64,000 bases of DNA from Lunularia cruciata. Taxonomy: Eukaryota > Streptophyta > Marchantiopsida > Lunulariales > Lunulariaceae. How positions within the stretch are numbered: position 1 is the first letter of the stretch; each line of letters starts with the position of its first letter. The stretch lies in the NCBI GenBank assembly GCA_948567375.1, contig OX419760.1:2356001-2420000 (forward strand). Reading direction: 5' to 3'. Below are positions 50,980-63,681 of this stretch, in pieces. Made by a program: the position numbers and the translations under genes. The notes beneath the pieces were generated by a model, which made no database searches, was not told where the DNA came from, and saw only the letters and a program-made list of their open reading frames with translations.

Positions 50980-51454
50980 TGAGTTTGAATTTGAGTTTGA
51001 ATCTAGTCCCACACATCACATGAGAGCAAGAAGCAAACAGTACGAGTTTAGACATCTCGATACTTCCCATTTCTTCTTTTCCCTCTTTTCTCGCTTTCCC
51101 CTTTCTCTTGGTATCAAGTTAAATGTGAACTTTGCAATTTTTTGGGTGTGATTTTATTGTAACTTTTGCAATGTTATGTATTAGTAGTACACACGAAGCC
51201 TTTTAAACAAAACTATAATGAGCATTCGGCGGATAACAAGAAATGAAGTTTGGGGGGCCTCAAGTTGAGAGTTTTGATGCACTTGTGAACAAGTAGAGTG
51301 AAAATGATGGAAATCATGAAAACATGCTACAATTGTTACTTAGGTTGTAGAACTTTGCACACCATTCCAGATACCTGTCAAGTAGAGGGTACTGAGTTTG
51401 TAGCATATGCTTTGTATTGACATTCTTATGAGGGTTGGATACTATTGCATTTAG

Positions 51455-51850
51455 GCAACTGATGCAGATGGATATATTATCTTTTCATGCTTTGGTGAAT
51501 ACTATCAAAATCATCCCGTGTTTAAAACTACATCAAATAGAGATCAAACTCTTGTTTGGATGCAAGTCGTGCTAGCTTTTGATAAGTTTGGACACCATGG
51601 GAACGGGGTATCTATAGCAAGAGGGTTAAATATATGGAAAGTGTAATGCATTGAACACCAACAATATTTACTAGATGATTTTGGTTATGCCCCAATGTTT
51701 CATCATGTGCCTTCCTTCAAAGCTCTCAAGAGAAGGAAGATTTCAGTAAATGTATTGCTCATATCTATGTGCTTAATGAATATCGTATTGGAGTCTTGAA
51801 AGCACAATGGAATTATGAGAAATAAAGTTCAGTTGAATGATCTCTAGGAA
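51455..51850 (+). pseudogene. PIF/Harbinger-type transposase remnant
   Basis: Broken translation shows ATDADGYIIFSCFGEYY, then DQTLVWMQVVLAFDKFGHHG leading to NGVSIARGLNIW (51455-51640). A stop and a deletion follow, then YLLDDFGYAP (second catalytic Asp region, about 51664) and, after a frame change, VLNEYRIGVLKAQW (about 51760-51805). The FGHHGNG and NE..IG.LK..W motifs are hallmarks of the Harbinger DDE nuclease. The segment with the first catalytic Asp (usually GAIDGTH) is missing, and several stops are present. Confidence 0.65.
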
Positions 51851-53600
51851 TGACTTTTTGTTAAAGTGTATTAGTGTTTGTATAATTTTGCACCATTTCT
51901 TCATTAGTAGGTTTGATAAATGAGTGAAACAAGATTGCAATTTTGGGAGAAATTTGAGTCCTACTTTGTTGACCAAGGTGGTAGTGAGCAACATAGAGAT
52001 ATTAGAGAAGAAATTTGATTTTTTGTGATGCAATATTGTCTTGCATTCAGTCGCTAACCAAGCGAGGTTCTTGAATACAAGATAATAAAGATAAATATAT
52101 TTGTATGTTTTATATTGCAATAAAGATCTCAAGGATTGTGTTGCTCTCAAGAATTGTTTTACAAAATGGTTGGAGGGTGACGAATTTGCTCAAAATCTGC
52201 TTGCAAAAGGGCCAAGTATACACGGGATGCATGAAAGTGATTGTGACGGTGAGATTGATAGTATGCACAATATGTGGGATACATGACCGTGCGAGTATGG
52301 CGGAAGATTGATATGAATTCTGAAGTGTAAATCGAGTTGAGTGAGTTTATGAAAAGGGTATAATGCCAAGAGGTTACCCTCTTCCTATCAATAGGCGCTT
52401 GAAAAAATGATAGTATATATTTGAGTTGAAACTCATTTCTAAAGGATATAGATTTGAGTTGAAACTCATTTCTAAAGGATATAAAATTAACATTTTACTA
52501 GTGAGAGGGTGGTTATAAATTTGAGGTTATGGAACTCATTTTTTATTATCAAAAGTGGGAGAGAAGGTGACAGTGGAAGAAGTGTAACTTTAGAAAGTTT
52601 GAGAGTAAGTGAGAGTGGGTAAGAGATGAAGAATTGAAGGTAGGGAGAGAGGAAAGATACTCCTTGTGACACTGGAAGGAAGGGAGGCGAGAGAAGGTGA
52701 AGGAAAGAGAACGTGAAAGAAAGGAGGAGAGATAAGATGAAGGAGAAGATTTTGAGAGATATGGCTATGTCTTGATATTAGAGATGGTGGAAGAAGATCA
52801 CATGGAAGAAACTCAAGAAGGACTATAGCTCAGGAATCTTATAAAACTGTGTGATCATAAAATTGTAGATCATATGATATACATGAGATGGTGTTTGCTT
52901 TAAAATCATCAAATTAGGTCAACAATGGAAGAAATTCAAGAAATTGACCTTGATGCTATGGGTTTGAAAATATGGATTGCTATTGAGTGCCCCTTGTAAG
53001 ATATTCCTCTAATTTGAGTATTTTTGAGTCAATTGTAAACTGAATTTACAATAGAAAATTGCCAAATTGATCAGATTGATTCACAAATTACCTCCACAAA
53101 GATAACATAGACCTAAACTTAACCCCACATGGTCTGCACAGCATATGAATTATGCATATGAGTCTTGGTTAGTGTGGTTTGTATGGGTTTTGATATCTCT
53201 CTTTTGATCTTTCACTTAGATTTCCAGATTTCTTTTAGGATTGCTATCTTCTTACTTGCTTACTATATGATTTGATATGATTGTGCTATCCAAGTTCTAT
53301 TATGTAATGTGAGCTGGTCTCACTCATGAAAAACCCTCAATGGCAATAAGATAGTGCACCATGGAGTAAGAAGTTCAAAGATCAAACTCCATCTCATTCT
53401 TCCAATCTAAAACTTCAAGGCACATCCAAGACTCAAGCTATTGTCTACTAGAGAACTCAATGAGAGACAAATAGTTGCAAATGAAGGGATGGTAAGTACC
53501 TCCTACCCCTAGTTTATATACTTGTAAAATAATTACACACAAAGTTACTAATTACTAGAGCAACTAGAGTTACTAAGCAAAAATTCATATAAAGTCTAAA
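51851..53600. other. AT-rich intergenic DNA with a purine-rich tract
   Basis: No gene supported. From about 52550 to 52760 the + strand is strongly purine-rich (GGAGAGAAGGTGA, GAAAGAAAGGAGGAGAG). Direct repeats ATTTGAGTTGAAACTCATTT occur at about 52421 and 52451. Confidence 0.5.
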
Positions 53601-53601
53601 G

Positions 53602-53603
<2 letters not shown>

Positions 53604-53655
<52 letters not shown>
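53604..53655. repeat. (TA)n microsatellite
   Basis: About 26 uninterrupted TA units, 52 bases. Confidence 0.95.
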
Positions 53656-53657
<2 letters not shown>

Positions 53658-55000
53658 GAATAATCTCATAAGCATATGGTCTTATCTTGATCCAATAACT
53701 AAGTCAAGGATTCCTTTACATGGGCTATCCTTGGACTATAGAAAAATTCAAACAAAAAAGGCTAATAGACCAAGAGTTCTCAATTCTTTCCTCAAAGCCA
53801 AACAACTAGAAATAATACAAAGTCAATACATTAGCATCAAAAATAGTGATGCTCACTCTTTCAACTTCCTCTTAAGTAAAGTCACTTTAATCTTAACAAT
53901 GACTAATTTTTGGTAATAATGATTAATATAAAAGCTTGGTTAAACTCCATATAAACAATATCTTCAACTACTTGCAATACTAAAATAAATAGTCCCATAG
54001 ACCATCATGCACCAATGGGTGTTTATAATATTGATTTTGGGAGTAGTCTACACTGGCATACTCACTCTAGCAAAGTTTGTGGAAGACCACTCACTTTTAG
54101 CACAAGCATTATTTGGGAGGTATTTTATTTGCCAAGGGAGAGACAAGAGGAGGACAACAATTCCTTAGAGTTTGATTGAGGATTGGTTCCAATTAGAGAT
54201 TGGATTACTATGAGATATTTGGTGAGATAGTGCACATATTTAGCATTTAGGCCATTTTTCTAAATGATTTTTTCTCTTCTCATCTTGGCTAGGAGACCAA
54301 AGGTGGTACATAGGAATATTATTTTGGTAATGAAGACTAAGATGGCCAAATCTACTTTGGAGGATTATGATTGGGCAGAGATAATGCTACAAGCTATTGA
54401 AGATAAGTTGGTTTTTTTACATGTGCAACTTCACCATCTAGATGGTTGTCATATCAAGGTGAAATTTCTAGGATAATTTCTCACCTATTTTTTCATGGAG
54501 AGGGGGTTCATTGGGAAGAGCAAGGTGGTATACAACAATGTGGGAGAAGAGTAAGAAGTCTTCTTGCAAGATGTAGTGGATGGAGATGATAAAGATAAGG
54601 AGCATGTAGAGGAAGATGAATGCGCACTTAATTTTAGCTTAGCCTAAAAAAATGTTTTGTTTTCTTGGCATTTACCAAACTTCTGTTTACTCATAATAAA
54701 ATATAATTTTTAGATGATTGTTGCTTTTGACTCAACATCTTGATGTTTTAATTCCTATGCTTGTTTTGTGCATAGGTTACCATCCCAAGGTTGATCATAT
54801 AGAGGATGTTGGTTGTGATAGTGGAGTAGTGAGTCCCTATATTTACCATGTAGAGGACCTTTTATAAGATGAAGTAGTAGAAGGAGAGTTACATACACTT
54901 CATAGAGTCATAATAGAGCATGAGAAGGAGCCACCATCCTTCTTGGGTGAAGAGAGTGAGGTAGGAGAGAGGGAGCACCTTCTTCTTGGGAGAGAGACTA
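53656..55000. other. AT-rich intergenic DNA, nothing recognised
   Basis: Short open frames without family resemblance. Possibly remnants of transposon coding DNA, but no motif supports a call. Confidence 0.5.
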
Positions 55001-55240
55001 GACTACTTAAGTGAGATGCATTTCAAGTCTAGAGAGAGTATTAAACTTGAGAGATTGGAGAAATTAGATAAGCTTATGATAGAGAGAGATTCCAAGATCA
55101 AGGAGACTACTATACTTGAGAGATTGGTAGAGTTAGATATGCTTGTGATAGAGAAGGAGATGCATTTCAAGACCAATGAGAGTACTTGATGTGAGAGATT
55201 GATGAAGCTAGATAGGCTTGTATCAAGAGTTGATTGTTGA
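54986..55240 (+). repeat. 69-72-bp coding-like minisatellite with coiled-coil character
   Basis: Three to four imperfect units with CTTGAGAGATTGG-type starts at about 55047, 55116 and 55188. Translated, each gives LERLxxLDxLxIE followed by a charged stretch (LERLEKLDKLMIE, LERLVELDMLVIE, CERLMKLDRLV), with Leu at heptad-like spacing. A stop interrupts before the last unit. Could be part of a decayed structural or gag-like protein. Confidence 0.6.
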
Positions 55241-58200
55241 GGCACATCAAATTCACAAGTTATTTTACACACAAGAGTTTAGGCATTCTATGGAGACTTT
55301 CGAGAGGACCAAAGCTGAACGAGTGGAGACCTAGAGCAATCTAGACAAGGTGAGGATTGGACTAGAGGAAGCTTATGGTGCATATGGGAATGCAAGACAA
55401 TTAGTACAAAAGGTCACTTGGGTGTCTCATACTAGTGGAATAGAGGTTAGGAGATACCCTATAGGTTTGCAATGCATATGGAGATTTAGACTGAAAGTTT
55501 ACAGAGGGTCACTTTGGAGTCTTAAACTAGTGGGATAGAGATGCACTCTTAGGAGACTCCACATGTTGGTATAAAGACTCATACTTAAGCTACATAAACA
55601 AGGCTCACTTAGATAGGAGTGCAAGAGATTCAAACTCAAGCAATAAAAATGAGTTTGACCCCAATTGGAAGACTTAAGGAGGATCTGAATGTGTGGATAG
55701 GTGATATGGATCTTATTCCATGGAGACCATGTGTTCCAAATGATCTGCCATCCCTACTTTGTTTCAATGGCACTATTGAGGAGTTTGGGTGGCTTCAAGA
55801 GAAAAGATGGCTTCCAGAGATGAGGTTTCTAGGCTTAGAGATTTGGGAGAGAGGATGAACATATTGAGAGAGACTTCATTCCTTGTATGATGTATGTTGG
55901 AGATTCAAGGATGAACATTCTAATTTTGATATTGTTGTCTAGCCAATATTAGGTGGGCTAGATATCCTCTTTTTTGTAGTACGGGACAACAATGGGGCAT
56001 GGATAGAGCTTATATAGAGCAAGTTGTACTATCTGATATATCCCCTAGCCTAAAGTTAGTGAGTTTGTGGAGTATTGTGGAGGTTTAGTTGTTAGGAATA
56101 TTCTTAACAACCCTAAAAAATTGTTCAAGATAGGATAAGAATGCATCTCAAGGTTGTTCTTTTTACACTTTTAATTCTGAAGCTCAATCCATTTGATGAA
56201 GTATAGGGATGAGTTATCTACACCTATTTTTAGTAAACATCCTCTATCATACACCATATATGTTTCAGGAATCTTGGTAGTCACCACCCGCTTGGAATCC
56301 AACTTCTAACCAAGATATGCATTTCTAAGCAATGAAACTCTTAGAGAGTTTATTACCAGAAGGGAGACTTTGATTATCCTTTGTTGTGCTCAAAAAGGTC
56401 TAGGTTAGGCTTACAATGACTTGAGACCAATACACTTGTACCAAATAATCTGAACATGCACACAAACTCCCTTCAACACATATACACTTAATTAAAGAAT
56501 CCATCTTTACTTTGGTCCTCTAGCTCTTACACTCTTGACCTTCCCTAATCAGCTCAGATCATCTAATAGACACTAGTCAAAAAAACCCACACATCTCCTT
56601 TGGTTCAAAGATACCTCATACAATGTTACCAAATGTGAGGACTTCCTCCAATTCTATGTTGCGCTCATTATCCCATCCACATGATCCTCATATCAATCGA
56701 AGACCTTGGCCCAAAATATAGACCAAACTACTATCTACTCTCCTTCTCTCTCAATTCCAAGATTGTGTTACTAGGTTGAGTTTTGGTTGGGGACCAATTT
56801 TTTTGCTAAACCCAAAGCACGCTATAGCAACCCAATCAGCCTCTTTTGGTAAAAATTTCTTTTCTTTTCTTTCTTTCTTTGTTGTATAATAGTATTTTGT
56901 GAAGATTAGTGTTAGGAAATAGGATTCAAAGGTTTTATATTTTTCAAACAAGGAAAACCAAAGCAACAAAGGAAGAACAAGTATGAAGACATTGGGCTCA
57001 ACACATTTTTACCCAAGGGTAGAATGATGACTTCTATCACAATCCCAATCATGGTCAAGGATCATGGATGAATGGAATCACCGGGTTGGGACTTTTTTCA
57101 AGAGGAAGGATGTCTTGATACCCTTGGTTTGGTACACCATTGGCCATGAACACCCATAGTCCCAATCCCATTGGTTGTGTTCAACCTTCATTTATGTCAC
57201 ACCTTTGACTATGATCTTTCTTGGCCATGTAAGTAGGCAACCAAAAGGATTGTTATCCACATCAATAGATACACATGTGAAGGAGTGCCACTTGTAACAA
57301 AGAACTGATTTTGGTAACCATTCATCTTCTTGGCAATTTTCACATGTGGGAAAATGAAGTGCTACCATAATTACCTACCAAATTGTTCAGTCATCAACAA
57401 TGTGATATAAATTCAGGAAGTAAATCAAGAGTAAGGATCAATTATTGCAAACTCAATTTTTCATCAATTTTGAGGAAATCTCACTTTGTCAATATCCATT
57501 CCCAAATTAGGAGAGCAATTGAGTGGGTGGATGATTGGGAACTAAGTGCAGAGAAGTGACAAGCAAACAAGAGTCACTTTTGTTGTGAAGAATTGAGAGC
57601 AACGTTTCACAAAGAAGCAAAAATCTATGCCCAAAGTGACCTTGAGGTCACCACAAGTGGAGAAAAGGGGAACTTATTGTTGAGTTGAGTATGCAAAAAA
57701 CTAAGTGATTGTAGTTTTTGATGTAGAATTGGGAGCTTACACATCTCCAAATAATTTAGGAGATTTGAGAGAGGAGGACCGCAAACACCTTTGACCTATG
57801 AGGAAATGTGTCCACTTGGAAGGTGACACACTGGTAGACAATTCTTTGGGATGCAATTCCACTCCAAGCGCCATGTACCTAGACCAACATTAGCCCAAGC
57901 CAAGTGAGGAGATGACAAACAGGTTTCTAGTCTTGTTCAAAAACAAGAAGACAAACAATGTTTGGGAAGATGAAAGGCTATAACAATCCAACAAGGCTCA
58001 TTGTGGCAACATCAATCATGAAGCTAATTTGATCAACATGAACAACATATATTAATAACTGCCATGCCATATTCTTTTAGTTGTTGCATAAAGGATATCT
58101 TGCAGATTGGACAAGGATGTTCCACCAATGGGTCAAGGAGTTGGCTAAGACTTTGCAGATGAGTCGGAGTTCCACCTTGTTCTCTCCATTCATGTTTCAT

Positions 58201-61200
58201 CTCTACATGGAGATGAAATTATTGATGAGAGAGGAGAAGAGGATATTCTTTGTCCACCACTTCCCAATGGATTATCATCAATCATAACCCAATATCTCTT
58301 TTGTTTTGACTTTTGAGGTAGGAACTCATCTTTTGTCCTTGTGGCTATTGCTAATAGAGTAACTCCTTCACCTTCATGAATCCTTGGAGCATCTTCATGA
58401 ATTATTGGAACATACTTTGAATTAGCTCAACTCTACTCTTCAAAACCATGAAAATAGTCATCTTGTTGCCCTTGAGTACTTGATATAGTAAAAGTAAATG
58501 GAATTGAATCCTCTACAAATTCTTCCTCCTTGCTGGATTGAAGTTTCCTCTATTATCTCCATCAGGCCCTATCTCATCCAAGATATGAACCTTGTCATCC
58601 ATACTAATATTGAGGAGTGCAAGGAGAGATATATTTGCTCTTCCTCTAAATATTAAATCTACTTTTTCAAAGTAAGGACATAGATGATTTAATTGATTAT
58701 CTATTGTTCTACATCCTTGTTTATGGTCTTTGTTTATAAGACTTTTCCCTATAAAAACTATTCTTCCATTCTCTTGCATCCTTATAAGATTTCATATAAG
58801 ATGCATAGTTTTTGTATAGTTTGTCTCTTGTTATTGAGGGAGAAGTCTCTCCCATACCACACAAGATAAGTGGCTATGTAACTAAAATTTGTTACCTTCT
58901 TACCCAATTTTTTACAATTGACACCATGAATTTGATTGAAATGCTTTGGATCTTCCAAGTAATCTAATAATTATGCATAATGATGAATCATTTTGAACCT
59001 ATATTCCTTGCACTTTATGTTGTTGCTTGCATTAGGTACCATTGACACAATTCCCAAAATCTCTTGGAATCTTGGGGATGAAATTGGAAATGGACTCCCC
59101 ATAAGGACAAATAAAAGGAGAGAAGGAATGAGGAAGTGAAATAGAACCTTCTTCCATAGAAGTGATATTTGGAGCTATAATTGGAGAATGAAGATCCTCC
59201 ATAATTTCATGAGTTTGTAATTCTTAGAGTTGGTAGCACTCTGCCTTTGTTTGGCACACAAGAGATTAGGTTTGGTAGTTGTTAATTTCAACAAAGGAAT
59301 TAAACTCTCATCTGAATCACTTTTACTCTCGTCCAACATAGGAATATCATCAAATTGTTTTGAAATTGAACAAATTGACTAGAACGGAAGGGAGAATTTT
59401 CAAATTTTTGTTCTTCTTGTTTCTCATTTCTGTATGGGTTATTTTTCTTCATATCCATGGTGGCACTTCTTGAATTTGTTTACCATGACAATCTCTCTTC
59501 TTTGTATGCGTGGCACCTTTTGTATAGTTATTTCCTTGACAATTTGTACTCTTATTACCTGATCTTATTGTAGTAACTTCCACATGTATTGATTGATTCT
59601 ACTAATGCATTGAATGATTCCACTTGTTAAAAATTACGTAGAAGTGCTTTGTTTTCAGAAGAATTTTTTTATGAGTACTTACAAATTTCTTTATGGATGT
59701 CGGTCCATTGTCCATAAAAATTTATTAATTCCTAATTTGATACCCTATTATGATAGTAAGGAAGGATAAGAAATGGGTAGGATAAGAAGTGGTACTACAT
59801 CTATGGTTCTAGATAAAGTGTAGGGAATTCAGATAGATTGCACTATATGTGCCCTGGTGTTAACACCTAGAGCACACCTTCACTATATAATATAATAGGA
59901 CAAAAATGAAAATAATAGTACAACAAAAAAAAATCATAAAGATTTTGATGTAGTTAAGCATACCTCTGATTATGAATAAATAAGTAAGATAGTAAAAAAT
60001 TATTATGAACAAGAATGTATTTAAGACTTGCAAGAAATAATAAAGTATATCTTATAAATGAAATGGAATAAAGCAAGCAAAAAATCAATCATTTATTGAA
60101 TAAGAACAACTCAAGAGTTTGTATTTGAAAAAAAAATTATAGCAAGCACGGAAACCAAAAGGCTATGAGAAAATATGGCTTAAGCTTGAAGCTTAGAATA
60201 AGATACCTTTATAATCTAAGGAAATTGGATTTTTGTAGTGGAAGATAATGCATACGAAAGAAAGAGATCACTAGATGGACTTCCAAGAACTCTAACTTTC
60301 TCATTGTAATTGAAAGTTTCTCATGCAAAATGGGCTTCAAGACCTCTTAAAGTATAAGACTAATGTGCAACCCAAAAAAAAATTTCATCCCTTATAGAAA
60401 AATGAAAAATATGTTTACTTTTTTATCTTAAGGATTGCATTTTATATTTTTGAGTGATAAAATATAAGATTAAAATTTCTAACTAAAATTTTAAACTCTT
60501 AAACTATTGAACATAATGTAGATAAACTTATGTTGGTTCAAAGTTGTTAATGCTTAATTAACTACTTTGAGCCAACTTGTTATTTCAAAATTTGAAATTG
60601 GAAGTTTAGAATCCATGAACCTCAATAAACACAAACTCAGACATTTTCTGTGATTTTAAAATCTTATTGTTCAAAAAATAATTGAAATTTTTTACAACAT
60701 CATTTTTTACAACATTAATTCTATTTTGTTTTGTGTTCTTTGTTTAACAAGGGATCAATTTTCTTCTTTGATCATACTTTGGCAAATTTTTTATGGCATT
60801 AAGTCAACTCTACTGTGCAATCATCTACCACCACTAAAGATTTTACACAATTTGTATTTGCCAAGAGCACTTTCCAAGTAGATCATTTGGATGAGGCCTT
60901 GTTTGCCATAATTTCCTTCCCTTTCTCAAAGAAAAGGAGCAATGGCTTCCCATCAATTCTCTTCCTTCCACTTTTAAATGATACTAATATATTGAGCTCT
61001 TAAGAGAATAGAGTTAAAACTTTATTCACCTTCAAGTTAGCCTAGAGAGCTTTGGTCTTGGAAATGTCAAGCTTGGCATTCATGAGCAGTCTAGTTCTAA
61101 TTTCTAAGAGGCTTGACAATTTAAGTTTTTGAGCTAACAAATTTTTAGATCTTGTATGCTTGACACCTTAGTTTAGACCTATTGCTTATGCTCATCTACT

Positions 61201-61298
61201 TCCTCATTTTGGAAATACACAAAGAGCTTATAATTAGATGTTATGTACCTAGAGCTCTTATTTGGCAAGTACAATCCCACCCACACTCTTACTTCCTC
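55241..61298. other. AT-rich gene-poor DNA
   Basis: Many short frames on both strands (for example + 58081-58287 and - 58513-58779) but none with a motif I can name, and none with convincing splice structure. I take this as decayed repeat DNA. Confidence 0.5.
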
Positions 61299-61302
61299 TT
61301 AA

Positions 61303-61326
61303 CATATATATATATATATATATATG
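61303..61326. repeat. (TA)n microsatellite
   Basis: About eleven TA units followed by TGTTTTGTGC. Confidence 0.9.
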
Positions 61327-62856
61327 TTTTGTGCATCACATCTGCTCTACTTTACTCCCACAACTGTCAAGGGAGTGATGCAACTTTTAGATCACTATTC
61401 TTATAAGCATAGGAGGTGTGATCTCACCCAAAAAAATGATCATAATGCCATTAGCTTTTTACTAGGAAATCATGCTTTAATGCCCTTTTTATTGATAAGT
61501 AGATTCCTAAAAAAAGATCATGTCTTTCTAATAGAATCTATTAGGATAATAGAATCTAGGATCTATTGTTTATCATAATATGCATGGCACTCTCTAAATT
61601 CAAAGATTTCTTATCTTTAAGCTATAGGAATATTCAAGTAGATCTTAGAAAGAATGCATATTCTCACTCTTATCAACATCCTCATTAGTTTGTGATAGGG
61701 CTAAGATTCTTCTTTTAGTGGTAGAGGTTCAAAGATTAGCTCTAAGCTTCTCTTTCAAGGTTTTCTATTCTTCATTTGAGTAGGTCACAACAACTTTTGG
61801 TCTAACAACATGCTCACTAATACTTTGGTAAGGTTAGTATTTCCTCTTGTGGAATTAGGTCTTGTGGAGGGTGGTTTTATGCTTTGGCTTTGATTAAGAA
61901 GTTGATATATGGCACTCTGTTTTATATATCCAATATTTCTAGGTGTATTAGATATTGTGTTTGTAGATTTCTAGATGATACATAGAGCATACATATCTTA
62001 TGATGTGTTTTGGTTCAAGAGCACAATAAATTCAATGGAAATACAATAGTCTAGATTGTATAGTCCACAGATCTTAGGTAAAAATCAAGAGTACACTAAA
62101 TTCAATATACCATTGGAAATACAAGAATGTAGATCTTATGAACAACATGGTCTTAGGTACAGATGGAGCTATAGTTAGACTTGCTTGATCTATTTCTTAG
62201 GAGTGGAAGGTAAACATAATAAATTCAATGTACCGTTAGAAAAACAATAATATAGATCTTATGATTCACATGGTCTTAGTTAGAGATTGAGTGGTAGTTA
62301 GACTTGCTTGATCTACATCCTAGGAGGGTAAAGGTAAACATAGTAACTTTCTTTGATAGGAGAAACATAATGTTGATTCTGATACCTGATGCTTGTTTTG
62401 CTCATTGCAAACTCCTAATGAGCAAAATCTTTGACATGAGCAACCATACATGTAGAAAAATTGGTAAGCATTGCTATTAAGGGCAAGAAGGACCATTGTA
62501 TACTACAATTAGATTCTTATGCTTGTTTTATACTTAATAATGGAAATTGAATAAGCATTTTTACCAAAATTTTATTAGTCTTTTTGAAAGGCAATATAAG
62601 GATCTTTGTAGAAGAGAAGAATTATGGTACTTGATCTACTACATTCCCTTTGAGAGTAACAAAGAAAGAAAGTCATCATCACATTCCACACATTAGGGGG
62701 TTTCAAAATTGTGATTTTTGCTTCTATAGAAATCCCATAAATTATTGGTAAAATTACCAAAATATCCCTCTAAAGTGTGGATATTACAAAAATACCTCTT
62801 AATTTCAGGAGTGCCACAAATAACCCTACTTCATACCCACTTGGTACATTGTTGTG
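61327..62856. other. AT-rich intergenic DNA with short diverged repeats
   Basis: No gene recognised. A diverged segment recurs around 62050-62110, 62110-62180 and 62230-62300 (TTAGGTA or TTAGTTAGAGAT, GTTAGACTTGCTTGATCTA, AACATAATAAATTCAATG), an old local duplication. Confidence 0.5.
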
Positions 62857-62956
62857 CGTATATACATCGCTACACAACATACATTGCTGTCAACATCATA
62901 CACTATAGAAGCACAACTCACACATAAGTCATACATAGACTCTAAAGTGCCACAAT
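62857..62956 (-). repeat. 100-bp direct repeat, distal copy (LTR-start-like)
   Basis: Nearly identical to 63415-63514. On the - strand both copies begin ATTGTGGCACTTTAGAG and run through GACTTATGTGTGAGTTGTGC to GTATATAC. Only the 63512 copy is preceded by a purine tract. Confidence 0.8.
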
Positions 62957-63414
62957 AATCAGATTGCTTACCACTCTCAACTCAACTCAACTCAGATCAG
63001 TACTTGATCTGTCACTCTATAAACTGCCAACAAATGGGCACTGATTATAGTCAAGCCACACCCACTCAAGCATAGAGAATCCAGGTGATGCTCGCCGGCC
63101 TTTGTCCACCATAGCCAGGAACTCGAAGGCTCAACATCAGAGAAGTGAGCTCTCTGGAGCTCACTTTGAAACTATACATCCCTGGACTCGAGCTAGCACT
63201 GGAACCCTAACGGTCCTACTGACGGCACACTCAACGGTGCAAACGGTGCAAAGTGACGGTGGGCTCCACCGTGAAGTCAGTACCCCAAACACCAAATCAG
63301 ACTGTGGGAAAGTAGTCCTTGAGAAACTACTAGAATAACTCTAACTACTATCACTGGAACTCCAGTGTCCAAGCAGCTAGATGCGGAACTAAAAATGGTG
63401 TGATAGCTGTCGTG

Positions 63415-63514
63415 GGTATATACTTCGCTACACAACATACATCACTGTCAACATCATACACTATAGAAGCACAACTCACACATAAGTCATACATAGACTC
63501 TAAAGTGCCACAAT
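63415..63514 (-). mobile_element. probable 3' LTR start of the PHD-bearing retroelement
   Basis: On the - strand, CTAGGGGGGCGAT (a polypurine tract) is followed by TGTGGCACTTTAG from 63512 leftward, the expected order polypurine tract then LTR downstream of the pol frame that ends at 63682. The 100 bp are repeated at 62857-62956, so the LTR either contains an internal duplication or lies next to another partial LTR. Left LTR end not determined. Confidence 0.55.
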
Positions 63515-63681
63515 CGCCCCCCTAGTTGGCGGTTAGGTTCCTCTAACTCTAGATAGCCATCTACTCTAAGTATATGGTATACCCTCTAATGGGCAAAGAT
63601 CAGGAGGCCGGGTGCTATGGAGCCCCATTGTTAGTCGCTTGTCTGCAATCTATACCATACAAAGAATGAACTAGCTATAGG

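Larger units (their letters stand above)
49436..51454. other. 3' flank of spatacsin and gene-free intergenic DNA
   Basis: The first 300 bases or so are probably 3' UTR; an AATAAA at 49721-49726 could be the poly(A) signal. The rest has no supported gene. A short duplicated stretch around 50820-50900 (ACCCATAGCCATAAAAT and ACCCATAACCATAAAAT) and a hairpin at 50947-50979 are the only structures noted. Confidence 0.5.

Noticed and set aside
58081-58779. Open frames on both strands that look gag-like in composition
   Set aside because: No zinc knuckle, protease or other motif was visible, so no element could be named.
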